Source: Alistipes sp. (GTDB lineage Bacteria > Bacteroidota > Bacteroidia > Bacteroidales > Rikenellaceae). From it: a stretch of DNA of 33,177 nt. Below are positions 7,983 to 15,629 of the stretch, in pieces; position 1 is the stretch's first letter; every line of letters starts with the position of its first letter. The stretch covers positions 1 to 33,177 of the forward strand of contig JAFYRX010000021.1 of the NCBI GenBank assembly GCA_017546725.1, written 5' to 3'. Position numbers and translations under genes: made by a program. The notes beneath the pieces were generated by a model, which did no database searches, was not told where the DNA came from, and saw nothing but the letters and a program-made list of their open reading frames with translations.

Positions 7983-8765
7983 ATGAATTACGACAAAAAA
8001 CTTAAAGCCGCAGCACGACTATTGGAGGTTATGGACACTCTGCGAGAGAAGTGTCCCTGGGACAGAGAACAGACCTTTGAGTCGTTGCGCAACAACACTA
8101 TAGAGGAGACCTATGAATTGGTAGACGCCATTGCCGATGGCAATATGGATGGTATAAAGGAGGAGTTGGGAGACCTGCTCCTGCACGTTGTATTCTACTC
8201 AAAACTCGGCGAGGAAGAGGGACAATTCGACTTTGGCGACGTGGCCGATGCCGAGTGCGACAAACTAATTTATCGCCATCCGCACGTTTATAGCGACATC
8301 CACGCCGACACTCCCGATGAGGTGATGAAGAATTGGGAGGAGTTAAAACTCCGCAAAAAGCAGCGTCAGGGCGGTATCTTGGGCGGAGTACCTCGTTCAC
8401 TACCCGCTATGGTAAAGGCTGTACGCATTGGCGAGAAGGCAGCAAGCGCGGGCTTCGATTGGGAGCAGAAGGAGGACATTTGGGCAAAGGTCAAGGAGGA
8501 GATTGCCGAGATTGAGGTCGAGATGGCTGCTGGCAATCACGAGCGCACCACAGAGGAGGTGGGCGATTTGTTCTTTGCGCTGATAAATATGTGCCGACTC
8601 TATGGCATTGACCCCGAGATGGCGCTGGAGAGATGCAACAAGAAATTTATCTCACGTTTTCAGCATATGGAGGCCGAAGCCGATGGCAAACTCTTTACCT
8701 CGATGACCGCCGAAGAACTTGATACTCTTTGGAGAAACGCAAAGAAAGACGAAGAAAAACAATAA
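7983..8765 (+). CDS. mazG: MazG nucleoside triphosphate pyrophosphohydrolase
   Basis: Cytoplasmic house-cleaning enzyme that hydrolyses (d)NTPs, including aberrant ones, to NMP and pyrophosphate. At 260 aa it matches the two-domain housekeeping MazG. The first domain has CPWDREQTFESL (24-35), the metal-binding EExxE of EETYE (41-45) and EELGDLL (60-66). The second repeats the pattern with KEEIAEIEVE and EEVGDLFFALIN. The gamma-carbonic anhydrase gene starts 6 bp after the stop, so the two are almost certainly cotranscribed. The start at 7983 gives the family-typical MNYDKKLKAAARLLEVMDTL beginning. Confidence 0.95.
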   Translation: MNYDKKLKAAARLLEVMDTLREKCPWDREQTFESLRNNTIEETYELVDAIADGNMDGIKEELGDLLLHVVFYSKLGEEEGQFDFGDVADAECDKLIYRHPHVYSDIHADTPDEVMKNWEELKLRKKQRQGGILGGVPRSLPAMVKAVRIGEKAASAGFDWEQKEDIWAKVKEEIAEIEVEMAAGNHERTTEEVGDLFFALINMCRLYGIDPEMALERCNKKFISRFQHMEAEADGKLFTSMTAEELDTLWRNAKKDEEKQ

Positions 8766-8771
8766 AAAAAT

Positions 8772-9305
8772 ATGGCACTAATTAGAAAAGTTCGTGGACA
8801 CGTTCCCGAGATTGGAGAGAATACATTTTTGGCCGAGACGGCTACTATTATTGGCGACGTTACTATCGGCAAGGATTGCTCAATTTGGTATGGCGCAGTA
8901 TTGCGTGGCGATGTAAATACTATCACCATCGGTGACCGCACCAACATTCAGGACGGCGCAGTAATCCACACGCTTTACGACAAGTCACCCAAGCCCTCGC
9001 AGACACATATCGGTAACGATGTATCGGTAGGTCACAACGCCACCATTCACGGTGCTACAATCGGCGACAGCGTATTGATTGGTATGGGTGCTACGGTTTT
9101 GGACAACGCAGTTGTTCCCGAGGGTTGCATCATCGCAGCCAACGCACTTGTATTGTCAGGTGCGCAGTTGGAGCCCAACTCGGTATATGCTGGTGTACCC
9201 GCCAAGAAGGTGAAGGAGATTACACCCGAGCAGCGCGAGCACATCGTAAAGCGCACAGCACGCGACTACCAATTGTACGCATCGTGGTACACCGAGGAGG
9301 AGTAG
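8772..9305 (+). CDS. Gamma-carbonic anhydrase-like hexapeptide-repeat protein
   Basis: The 177-aa protein is built of left-handed beta-helix hexapeptide repeats (for example IGDVTIGKDCSI, TIGDRTNIQDGAVI and SVLIGMGATVLDNAVV). The three zinc-ligand histidines of gamma-class carbonic anhydrases can be placed at H66, H88 and H93; the VGHNATIH spacing is characteristic. The C-terminal helix (PEQREHIVKRTARDYQLYASWY) fits the trimeric YrdA/CamH-like group. Many of this group have weak or no measured carbonic anhydrase activity, so the fold is certain and the reaction is not. It lies 6 bp after mazG in the same transcript. A 7-bp hairpin at 9317-9333 follows without a clear T-run. Confidence 0.9.
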   Translation: MALIRKVRGHVPEIGENTFLAETATIIGDVTIGKDCSIWYGAVLRGDVNTITIGDRTNIQDGAVIHTLYDKSPKPSQTHIGNDVSVGHNATIHGATIGDSVLIGMGATVLDNAVVPEGCIIAANALVLSGAQLEPNSVYAGVPAKKVKEITPEQREHIVKRTARDYQLYASWYTEEE

Positions 9306-9387
9306 TCGGCGACGCACGAATAGACTCTATTCGCCATTACTGCCCTAATGAATAAGAGTTTTACTTAACACAACGATTATAAGACCT

Positions 9388-10773
9388 ATGAAAAACGTGG
9401 CGAATATGAATATGTTAAGACGCAAGAAGCGTTCCACCACGGTTGTGAACGTTATGATTGCCATCGTGATTACGTTGGCAGTGAACTTTTCGTACATATT
9501 GGTAATGATTGCCGAGCAGCGCGAAAACTCAAGCAACACGACAAACAATCAACCACAACAACCACAACAACTGCCCGAAGCAGAGGGCGTATTGCATCTT
9601 TCGCGTGATGGTTACGGATATATTATCGTAGAAAATAATATATCACAAGAGGCTTCTGACCAAGGACTCGCCGACAGCATTTTTGTCAGCAATCGCAAAG
9701 TATGGCAATACCGCCTGCAAGATGGAGATGCGGTACGTTGCACACTATATCCACCGCGAGGAAACTCTAATCCGAGCCTAAACGAGGTGTTAATACATAA
9801 CGGCAACGAGATTCCCGCACCTCCCGTCTTTGACCGTCCCCGACGTTCACAAGATATGGCGTGGCAAATGCTCTATTACTTTACTTTAACACTTCTGTTG
9901 CTGACAATTATGACGGTGCGTTTTGATGTCCACAACTTTACTACACGCCGTTATTTGATACGTTGTACAGGTGTAATCCTAACAGCCTTTGCGTTCTACT
10001 TCTTCGCACCATTCATAAATTGGAAGGTGGGCGGTAAGGTGATGATGATTTTCCAGCACGAACCAAACATTATGGTCGATTATTTGGTTATTATGAAGTG
10101 CTTGGTAGCCGTCATCGTTGCTATCCTTTATGGCCGTATCTACGGAATGTTGTTCGAGCAGCAGAAGATTCAGTTGGAGAACGAGCGCCTACGTAGCGAA
10201 AACTTGCAGACACAGTACAACCTGCTGATGGGACAGATTAGTCCGCACTTCTTCTTCAACTCGCTCAACTCGCTCTCGATGCTGGTGCGCGAGCAGAACG
10301 AGGAGAAGGCGTTGGCATACATCGACCAACTATCATACACATTCCGATATATCATTCAGAACGGCCAAAATACAAACACTACGTTGGCCGATGAGATGGA
10401 GTTTACACGAGCCTATGGCGAGTTGTTTAAGGTGCGTTATGCCGACAAACTATTCTTCGACATTGACATAGACCCTAAATATAACGAGTGGACTCTGCCA
10501 GCACTCACTATGCAGCCGCTGATTGGCAATGCCGTGAAGCACAACACCATCACACGCAAGCAACCCTTCCATATATCGATTCGCACCGAAGGCTCTACGC
10601 TTATCGTATCGAATCGCAAGGCCCCGAAGTTGGAGCCAGAGCCATCAACGGGTATTGGATTGAAGAATTTGTGCAGCCGATGGAAGTTAATCACAGGCAA
10701 GGACATAGAAATCAAAGACACTGATAGCGAATTTATCGTTATACTGCCTTTGCAGCACCCCGACGGACAATAG
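9388..10773 (+). CDS. LytS/YehU-type sensor histidine kinase with a Rho-like OB-fold extracytoplasmic domain
   Basis: Membrane sensor kinase of 461 aa partnered with the LytTR regulator 25 bp downstream. TM1 spans about 18-41 after the basic RRKKR (inside). Residues 43-157 should be extracytoplasmic. TM2, TM3 and TM4 lie at about 158-177, 192-211 and 231-250. A coiled linker (255-280) leads to a His_kinase domain with phospho-acceptor H287 in ISPHFFFNSLN, an ATP N-box around N381 (PLIGNAVKHN) and a GIGLKNL G-box (422-428). Residues 66-140 strongly resemble the cold-shock-like RNA-binding domain of Rho: EGVL, DGYGY (74-78), DSIFVS (96-101), YRLQDGD (108-114) and YPPRG (121-125). The kinase call is firm. 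The Rho-like sensor is my reading by eye. Confidence 0.93.
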   Translation: MKNVANMNMLRRKKRSTTVVNVMIAIVITLAVNFSYILVMIAEQRENSSNTTNNQPQQPQQLPEAEGVLHLSRDGYGYIIVENNISQEASDQGLADSIFVSNRKVWQYRLQDGDAVRCTLYPPRGNSNPSLNEVLIHNGNEIPAPPVFDRPRRSQDMAWQMLYYFTLTLLLLTIMTVRFDVHNFTTRRYLIRCTGVILTAFAFYFFAPFINWKVGGKVMMIFQHEPNIMVDYLVIMKCLVAVIVAILYGRIYGMLFEQQKIQLENERLRSENLQTQYNLLMGQISPHFFFNSLNSLSMLVREQNEEKALAYIDQLSYTFRYIIQNGQNTNTTLADEMEFTRAYGELFKVRYADKLFFDIDIDPKYNEWTLPALTMQPLIGNAVKHNTITRKQPFHISIRTEGSTLIVSNRKAPKLEPEPSTGIGLKNLCSRWKLITGKDIEIKDTDSEFIVILPLQHPDGQ

Positions 10774-10798
10774 GACTTAACCAGACAAATTTTAACGT

Positions 10799-11581
10799 AT
10801 GAACATTCTTATAGTAGAGGATGAAACGGCTGCTGCCGTAAACCTAAAAGCAATATTGAAGAGCATCGACCCTTCGTTCAATATCATAACCGTATTGGAA
10901 AGCATCGAAGAGGGTGTAGAATATTTTGAGGACAAGAGTCAGCCCACACCGGACCTTGTATTTATGGATATCCATCTGGCCGACGGTGAGTCATTTCGCA
11001 TATTCGACTCGGTAGATATCACCGCACCCATCATCTTCACTACGGCGTATGATGAATATGCCCTGCGTGCCTTTAAGGTAAATAGTATTGATTATCTATT
11101 GAAGCCCATTAAGGTTGATGATGTACGACGTGCTATCGAGAAACTCACTCGTTTAAGTGGCAACGAGCGCACTAATTACAATAGTCGTATCAATACGATG
11201 ATTGAATCATCCAAGCAAAACAACAATAATCAGCGAGTCTTCCTTGTACATTACAAGGATAAGATTATTCCGCTTAACATTGACGATGTGGCCTACTTCT
11301 ATATCTCAAACGAACGTGTAACAGCCGTAACACTTTCGTCGGAGCACTACAATATTGACCGCACGCTGGAATCGTTGCAGGCTACCTTGCCCGAAGATGA
11401 GTTCTTCCGAGCCAACCGCCAATTTATCATTGCTCGCAAATCTGTAAAAGATATTGCAGTATGGTTTGGCAGTCGATTATCGCTTAATCTGTCGGTTGAG
11501 ATTCCCGAAAAGATTATCATCAGCAAGGCTCGAGTTCCTGAATTCAAGCAATGGCTAACGTCAGTTCACCCCCTAAATTAG
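10799..11581 (+). CDS. LytTR-family response regulator
   Basis: DNA-binding regulator of 260 aa, paired with the kinase encoded just upstream. The receiver domain (1-120) has the acidic pocket E7-D8, phospho-acceptor D57 (LVFMDIHL), T81/T82 (IIFTTAYDEYALRAF) and K102 (YLLKPIKVDD). A short linker leads to a LytTR domain (about 150-255), recognised by VHYKDKIIPLNIDDVAYFY, the FFRANRQFIIARKSV motif and the C-terminal IIISKARVPEFKQWL. The regulator should bind direct repeats upstream of its targets. The genes following its terminator (11761 and 12647) are natural candidates, but I cannot identify binding sites. Confidence 0.95.
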   Translation: MNILIVEDETAAAVNLKAILKSIDPSFNIITVLESIEEGVEYFEDKSQPTPDLVFMDIHLADGESFRIFDSVDITAPIIFTTAYDEYALRAFKVNSIDYLLKPIKVDDVRRAIEKLTRLSGNERTNYNSRINTMIESSKQNNNNQRVFLVHYKDKIIPLNIDDVAYFYISNERVTAVTLSSEHYNIDRTLESLQATLPEDEFFRANRQFIIARKSVKDIAVWFGSRLSLNLSVEIPEKIIISKARVPEFKQWLTSVHPLN

Positions 11582-11610
11582 GCGATTCGCCCTGCAAATC
11601 GAGACGTTTA

Positions 11611-11636
11611 ACCGATGCCGCGGCATCGGTTTTTTA
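11611..11636 (+). terminator. Intrinsic terminator of the kinase-regulator operon
   Basis: Perfect 10-bp palindrome arms 11611-11620 and 11621-11630 (ACCGATGCCG and its complement), followed by TTTTT and A. It lies 30 bp after the regulator stop codon. Confidence 0.92.
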
Positions 11637-11645
11637 TTTAGTCAC

Positions 11646-11653
11646 TATATTTG
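11646..11653 (+). promoter_or_regulatory. -7 box TATATTTG for the exported Gln/Gly-rich protein gene
   Basis: An exact TAnnTTTG match just after the operon terminator, giving a leader of about 100 nt before the ATG at 11761. The leader carries purine-rich GGAGG and AAGGAAA stretches. No good -33 TTG is seen. Confidence 0.6.
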
Positions 11654-11760
11654 CAATACTGAAAGTAGGCTATAAACCTTTTCTGAAGGGTGTTATAGCG
11701 GGAGGAAAGAGGAAAGTGTGAGAGAAAAGGAAACTAGTTAAACAAAAAATATTCATAATT

Positions 11761-12342
11761 ATGAAAGGATTGAGAATTATCGCATTAGCGTTTGCATTAT
11801 GCATCGGAGGCACAGCCTTGGCACAAGGTCCTCAAGGTCCACAGCGTCCTCAAGGCCCACAAGGTCAGCAGCAAGGTCAGCGTGGCCCTCGCCAGAGAAT
11901 GAATCCCGAGCAGATGGCCAAGATGCAGACAGAGCGTTATGCTAAGAGTTTGGAACTCTCAGAGGAGCAGCAGAAGAAGTTGTACGACTACAACTTGAAT
12001 AACATCAAGAAGCAGCAAGAGGAGCGTGAGAAGATGCGCGCTCAACGTGAGCAAGGTCAGCAGGGACAAGGTCAAAGACCCGACTTCCGCAATATGAGCG
12101 ATGCTGACCGTGAGGCATTTATGAAGAAGATGCAGGAGGAGCGCAAGGCTCAAGAGGCTGCACAGGAGAAAGCACTTAAAGAGATTCTCACAGAAGCACA
12201 ATATAAGAAGTGGCAGAAACTCAAGAAACAGCAGGAGATGCGCCAGCGTCAGATGATGCAGCAGCGTATGGAAGGCGGTGAAGGCGGTTTCGGTGGTCCT
12301 GGTGGACAAGGTGGTCCTGGTGGCGGCTTCGGAGGCTTCTAA
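11761..12342 (+). CDS. Exported Gln/Gly-rich, Spy-like helical protein (DUF4890-like)
   Basis: The 193-aa protein has a signal peptide ending at AQ (residues 1-21). It is followed by a low-complexity Gly-Pro-Gln stretch (22-45), a helical charged core (about 46-168) and a glycine-rich tail (about 170-193, GGFGGPGGQGG). The core has two LxLSEEQ/ILTEAQ-type motifs (SLELSEEQQKKLYDYN and ALKEILTEAQYKKWQKLKKQ). These resemble periplasmic Spy/CpxP-type LTxxQ proteins and Bacteroidetes DUF4890. A chaperone or envelope-stress role is inferred from that likeness. It sits between a two-component system and a large barrel gene whose product also has glycine-rich segments. Confidence 0.8.
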   Translation: MKGLRIIALAFALCIGGTALAQGPQGPQRPQGPQGQQQGQRGPRQRMNPEQMAKMQTERYAKSLELSEEQQKKLYDYNLNNIKKQQEEREKMRAQREQGQQGQGQRPDFRNMSDADREAFMKKMQEERKAQEAAQEKALKEILTEAQYKKWQKLKKQQEMRQRQMMQQRMEGGEGGFGGPGGQGGPGGGFGGF

Positions 12343-12354
12343 AGTGATAAAGAA

Positions 12355-12393
12355 ATGGGATTCTAACCCCGTCTTATCTTTTAAGAATCCCAT
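12355..12393. repeat. Hairpin after the Spy-like gene
   Basis: Ten-bp inverted repeat, ATGGGATTCT at 12355-12364 and AGAATCCCAT at 12384-12393, with a 19-nt loop. No T-run follows, so it may be an mRNA 3' stabiliser or a weak terminator. The 304-bp gap 12343-12646 holds this hairpin, the terminator at 12438-12470, a promoter box at 12514 and an A/T-rich leader with no gene. Confidence 0.6.
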
Positions 12394-12437
12394 AAATCCA
12401 TTCAAGGGCAGTAATGGAAATTAGGTTGTTTTTCGGT

Positions 12438-12470
12438 GGGGTGTCAACAGTCTGTTGACACCCCGATTTT
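12438..12470 (+). terminator. Hairpin terminator upstream of the barrel gene
   Basis: Perfect 12-bp stem 12438-12449 with 12453-12464 and a GTC triloop, followed by GATTTTG. The T-run is short, so termination may be partial. Confidence 0.7.
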
Positions 12471-12513
12471 GTCATTTCACCTTATATTATATATCAAGCA
12501 CAAAATATTTTCC

Positions 12514-12521
12514 TATATTTG
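12514..12521 (+). promoter_or_regulatory. -7 box TATATTTG for the large outer-membrane barrel gene
   Basis: An exact TAnnTTTG match 125 nt before the ATG at 12647. The long A-rich leader contains small inverted repeats (GTAG...CTAC near 12573-12588). No clear -33 TTG is present. Confidence 0.55.
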
Positions 12522-12646
12522 CGCGTTTTTATGCAAGTGTAAAACAAAAATCAAAAAAAAGTTTGAACCTTGTGTAGTTTTTACGCTACAAAAGCGACTA
12601 ATATTTATAGCACGCAGAAAATTAATAATAGATATTTACAGAAAAG

Positions 12647-15538
12647 ATGAAAAGATTATTTTTGACTGCAATCTTTGCACTATTGACCACTGCCCTATTC
12701 GCACAGCGTCAAGGTAACATTTCATTGACCGTAGTCGATGAAAAAACCAACGAGCCTGTAATCGGAGCAGTGTTGGAGATGGCTCCTACATCAAAAGCCG
12801 ATGACAAGAAACACTACACAACTGACATCGACGGCAAGGTTACAACCCCCAACAAACCTTACGGCAAGTACAATGCTACAATCTCATTCTTGGGTTATGA
12901 GGACTATAAGATGGAGATTCAAATTAACTCGCCGAAGCGAAATCTTGGAACAATCGCACTCAAGGAGAGTACAACACAAATCAACACCGTCGTAAAGGAG
13001 GTGCAGGCTATCCGTGCTTCACAAAAGGGCGATACTGTAAGTTACAACGCAGGTGCATATAAGGTTGCCAACGACGCCGACGTTGAGGGCCTTTTGAAGA
13101 AGATGCCTGGTATCACAATCACCAATGGCTCAGTTGAGGCTCAGGGTGAGACCGTACAGAAAATCTTTGTCGATGGCAAGGAGTTCTTTGGCGATGACGT
13201 ATCTACTGCGCTCAACTCACTTCCTGCACAGGCAGTAAAGAGTGTTGAGGTTTATAACAAGTTGAGCGATAACGCAGAGTTCTCGGGCCGTGATGACGGT
13301 AACAGTTACAAGGCTTTGAACATCGTAACGCACGAAAATATGCGTCAGGGTGCATTCGGTAAACTCTATGCGGGCTACGGATATCAACCCGATACGGACG
13401 ATATCACCAACTCTAACAAATATAACGCTGGTGGTAACGTCAATTACTTCACAGGCGCACACCGCATCTCAGCCATCGGTATGATAAACAACATCAACCA
13501 GCAACACTTCTCATTTGAAGATATCTTAAGTGTCTCTGGTGAAGGTGGCGGTATGGGCGGCCGCGGCGGCGGTGGCTTTATGACACGTCCACAGAGTGGA
13601 GTTGCCAAAGTCGGTGCGATAGGTCTTAACTATACAGCCGCTTGGGGTGAAGAGGGCGAAGCCGGTGAGGTAAAGTTGCAGGCAAGTTACTTCTTCAACC
13701 GCACTCGCACACGTAACCTCTCGGAGATGACTCGCTGGTATGAGGCTCCGTTGGAGGATTTGGGAACATTGGAGCAGAGCAGCAGTTCTGACAATCGCAA
13801 CTACAACCACCGTGTTAATGCTCGTTTGGACTGGCGTATCACAGACAATCAATCGATTATGTCGCGTACCAACTTCAGCCTTCAGTCTTACGACCCCTTC
13901 AGCCGTACAGATGGTTTGCAGGTTGGCGAGAACCTCTATAACATCATCCGAAACGGCAGCAATGGCGACAATGGTGGTTACAACTTCTCGGAGTTCTTGC
14001 AGTATCGCCTGAAGTTGAGCGAGGAGGGACGTATGATTACCGTTGATGGCCGTGTGAACTATCGTAACAACGAGAACGAGTCTCGTTCATTCTCTAACCA
14101 AGAGACAATCAAGAACGAGGATGGCACATACTCACCCTACTTGCGTTATTTGAGCAACGACTCATCGTCAGACAACTTGGGTGTAGGTGCTGCCGTAAAC
14201 TACTCGGAGCCTGTTGGCAAGTTCTCGCAGATTACTATGCGCTACGACTTCAACTATACGGGACAGAATAGCGACCGTAACACATTCAATTATGGTAATA
14301 ACAGCGATTACACTAATGGTATTCTCGACCCTGCGCTTTCTAACCGCTACACAAGCGATTACACTACCCACCGCATAGGTCCAGGTTTCAACTACTCAAA
14401 GGAGCGCAACACATTTGTTGTAAATTTGAGTTACCAGTACTCAACGCTCGATGGTCAGGTAGAGGCACTGCAGACACAACCCGTAAAGCGTTCTTACAAC
14501 GACTTTACATACTTTATGATGGGTAATTTGAATATCAACAAGCAGCACTCATTGCGCCTGTTCGTTATGTCAAATACTGACAACCCTCGCATCAACCAGT
14601 TGAACAGCATTCTCGACATCTCTGACTCGCAGTATGTATCGAATGGTAACGAAAATTTGAATCCTGCATACTCACACCGCGTGAACTTCCACTACAACTT
14701 CACCAACCTGGAGAAGGGCCGTACGTTTATGTGGATGTTCGGATTCAGCACATCACAGAATTCTATCGCACAGAGCATCTATACAGGCAGCAACATCCCG
14801 CAGAACATTGTAGATGAGGTTGGCTCACAGCCCATCCAATACACTACTTACGACAACGTAGACGGACAGTTGAGCCTGAATACATTCTTGAACTATGGTG
14901 TGCCTTTGAACTTTATGAAGTGTAACCTTAACCTGCGAGGTGGTGTTAACTACTCAAAGAATCCTTCATTGGTGAACGAGCAGAAGAATATTGCAAGCAA
15001 TATGGGCTACAATGCAGGTGTCGTATTGGGTAGTAACATCTCTGAAAATATCGACTTTACACTTTCGTGGGACGGACGTTACAACGTAGCCGAGAACTCG
15101 TTGGCATCACGCGGTGGCAAGAACGAGTATTTCAACCACTCGGCATCGGGTTCTATCAAGACTGTATTCTGGAAGGGCTTTACATTCACAGCCAGCGCAA
15201 GTTACATCCAAAATATCGGTTACACCAACGACTATAACGACTCTTATACGTTGTGTAACGCATTCCTCGGCAAGAAAATCTTCAAGAATCAGTTGGGAGA
15301 GATTATGGTCGGTGTAAACGATATATTCAATCAGAATACATCATTCGCCCGCTCAACAGGCTCTGGTTATACGCAGAACTCTTGGAACAGCGTGATTGGA
15401 CGTTACTTCACAGTACAGTTCAACTACAACTTGCGAGTATTCGGCAAGAAGGGCTCACGCAACCTCGCTGATTATGGCATTATGGAGGGCGGTCAAGGCG
15501 GACGCCGTATGGGTCCCCCGATGGGCGGTCCCCGCTAA
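12647..15538 (+). CDS. Large outer-membrane beta-barrel protein (TonB-receptor-like, Omp_b-brl_3 type)
   Basis: The 963-aa protein has a signal peptide (1-19), a carboxypeptidase-regulatory-like domain (about 23-105), a plug-like domain (about 110-235, with KKMPGITI, VDGKEFFGDD and SVEVYNK) and a long beta-barrel. A glycine-rich stretch lies at about 296-312 (GEGGGMGGRGGGGF), and the C-terminus is Gly/Pro/Arg-rich (MEGGQGGRRMGPPMGGPR) instead of ending in an aromatic residue. This is the SusC-unlinked barrel family common in Bacteroidetes. The substrate is unknown and no SusD partner is present. It lies downstream of a LytTR two-component system and a Spy-like gene; the same Gly-rich style suggests a functional link. 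It ends at a two-way terminator at 15561-15600. Confidence 0.9.
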   Translation: MKRLFLTAIFALLTTALFAQRQGNISLTVVDEKTNEPVIGAVLEMAPTSKADDKKHYTTDIDGKVTTPNKPYGKYNATISFLGYEDYKMEIQINSPKRNLGTIALKESTTQINTVVKEVQAIRASQKGDTVSYNAGAYKVANDADVEGLLKKMPGITITNGSVEAQGETVQKIFVDGKEFFGDDVSTALNSLPAQAVKSVEVYNKLSDNAEFSGRDDGNSYKALNIVTHENMRQGAFGKLYAGYGYQPDTDDITNSNKYNAGGNVNYFTGAHRISAIGMINNINQQHFSFEDILSVSGEGGGMGGRGGGGFMTRPQSGVAKVGAIGLNYTAAWGEEGEAGEVKLQASYFFNRTRTRNLSEMTRWYEAPLEDLGTLEQSSSSDNRNYNHRVNARLDWRITDNQSIMSRTNFSLQSYDPFSRTDGLQVGENLYNIIRNGSNGDNGGYNFSEFLQYRLKLSEEGRMITVDGRVNYRNNENESRSFSNQETIKNEDGTYSPYLRYLSNDSSSDNLGVGAAVNYSEPVGKFSQITMRYDFNYTGQNSDRNTFNYGNNSDYTNGILDPALSNRYTSDYTTHRIGPGFNYSKERNTFVVNLSYQYSTLDGQVEALQTQPVKRSYNDFTYFMMGNLNINKQHSLRLFVMSNTDNPRINQLNSILDISDSQYVSNGNENLNPAYSHRVNFHYNFTNLEKGRTFMWMFGFSTSQNSIAQSIYTGSNIPQNIVDEVGSQPIQYTTYDNVDGQLSLNTFLNYGVPLNFMKCNLNLRGGVNYSKNPSLVNEQKNIASNMGYNAGVVLGSNISENIDFTLSWDGRYNVAENSLASRGGKNEYFNHSASGSIKTVFWKGFTFTASASYIQNIGYTNDYNDSYTLCNAFLGKKIFKNQLGEIMVGVNDIFNQNTSFARSTGSGYTQNSWNSVIGRYFTVQFNYNLRVFGKKGSRNLADYGIMEGGQGGRRMGPPMGGPR

Positions 15539-15560
15539 TGGAATACTGAATTATAATAAT

Positions 15561-15600
15561 AAATCAGCCCGACCTTTTTGGGGTCGGGCTGATTTATTTT
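15561..15600. terminator. Two-way terminator between convergent genes
   Basis: Fourteen-bp perfect stem 15561-15574 with 15582-15595 and a 7-nt loop, flanked by T-rich sequence on the plus strand (ATTTATTTTG) and T/A-rich sequence on the minus strand. It serves the barrel gene (plus) and probably the esterase gene (minus). Confidence 0.9.
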
Positions 15601-15629
15601 GTGATGTAGTCGTAATCTATTACGAGGCT

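Noticed and set aside
9317-9333. 7-bp hairpin after the carbonic anhydrase gene as terminator
   Set aside because: The stem is perfect but no T-run follows; it may not terminate, so it is not listed as a terminator.
11959-12405. 148-aa Leu-rich open frame antisense to the Spy-like gene
   Set aside because: Its leucine richness is the mirror of Gln/Lys/Glu codons (CAG, AAG, GAG) in the sense gene; no independent signals.
12436-12717. 93-aa plus-strand open frame before the barrel gene
   Set aside because: It starts in a terminator hairpin and overlaps the barrel's signal peptide in another frame; composition is that of A/T-rich leader.
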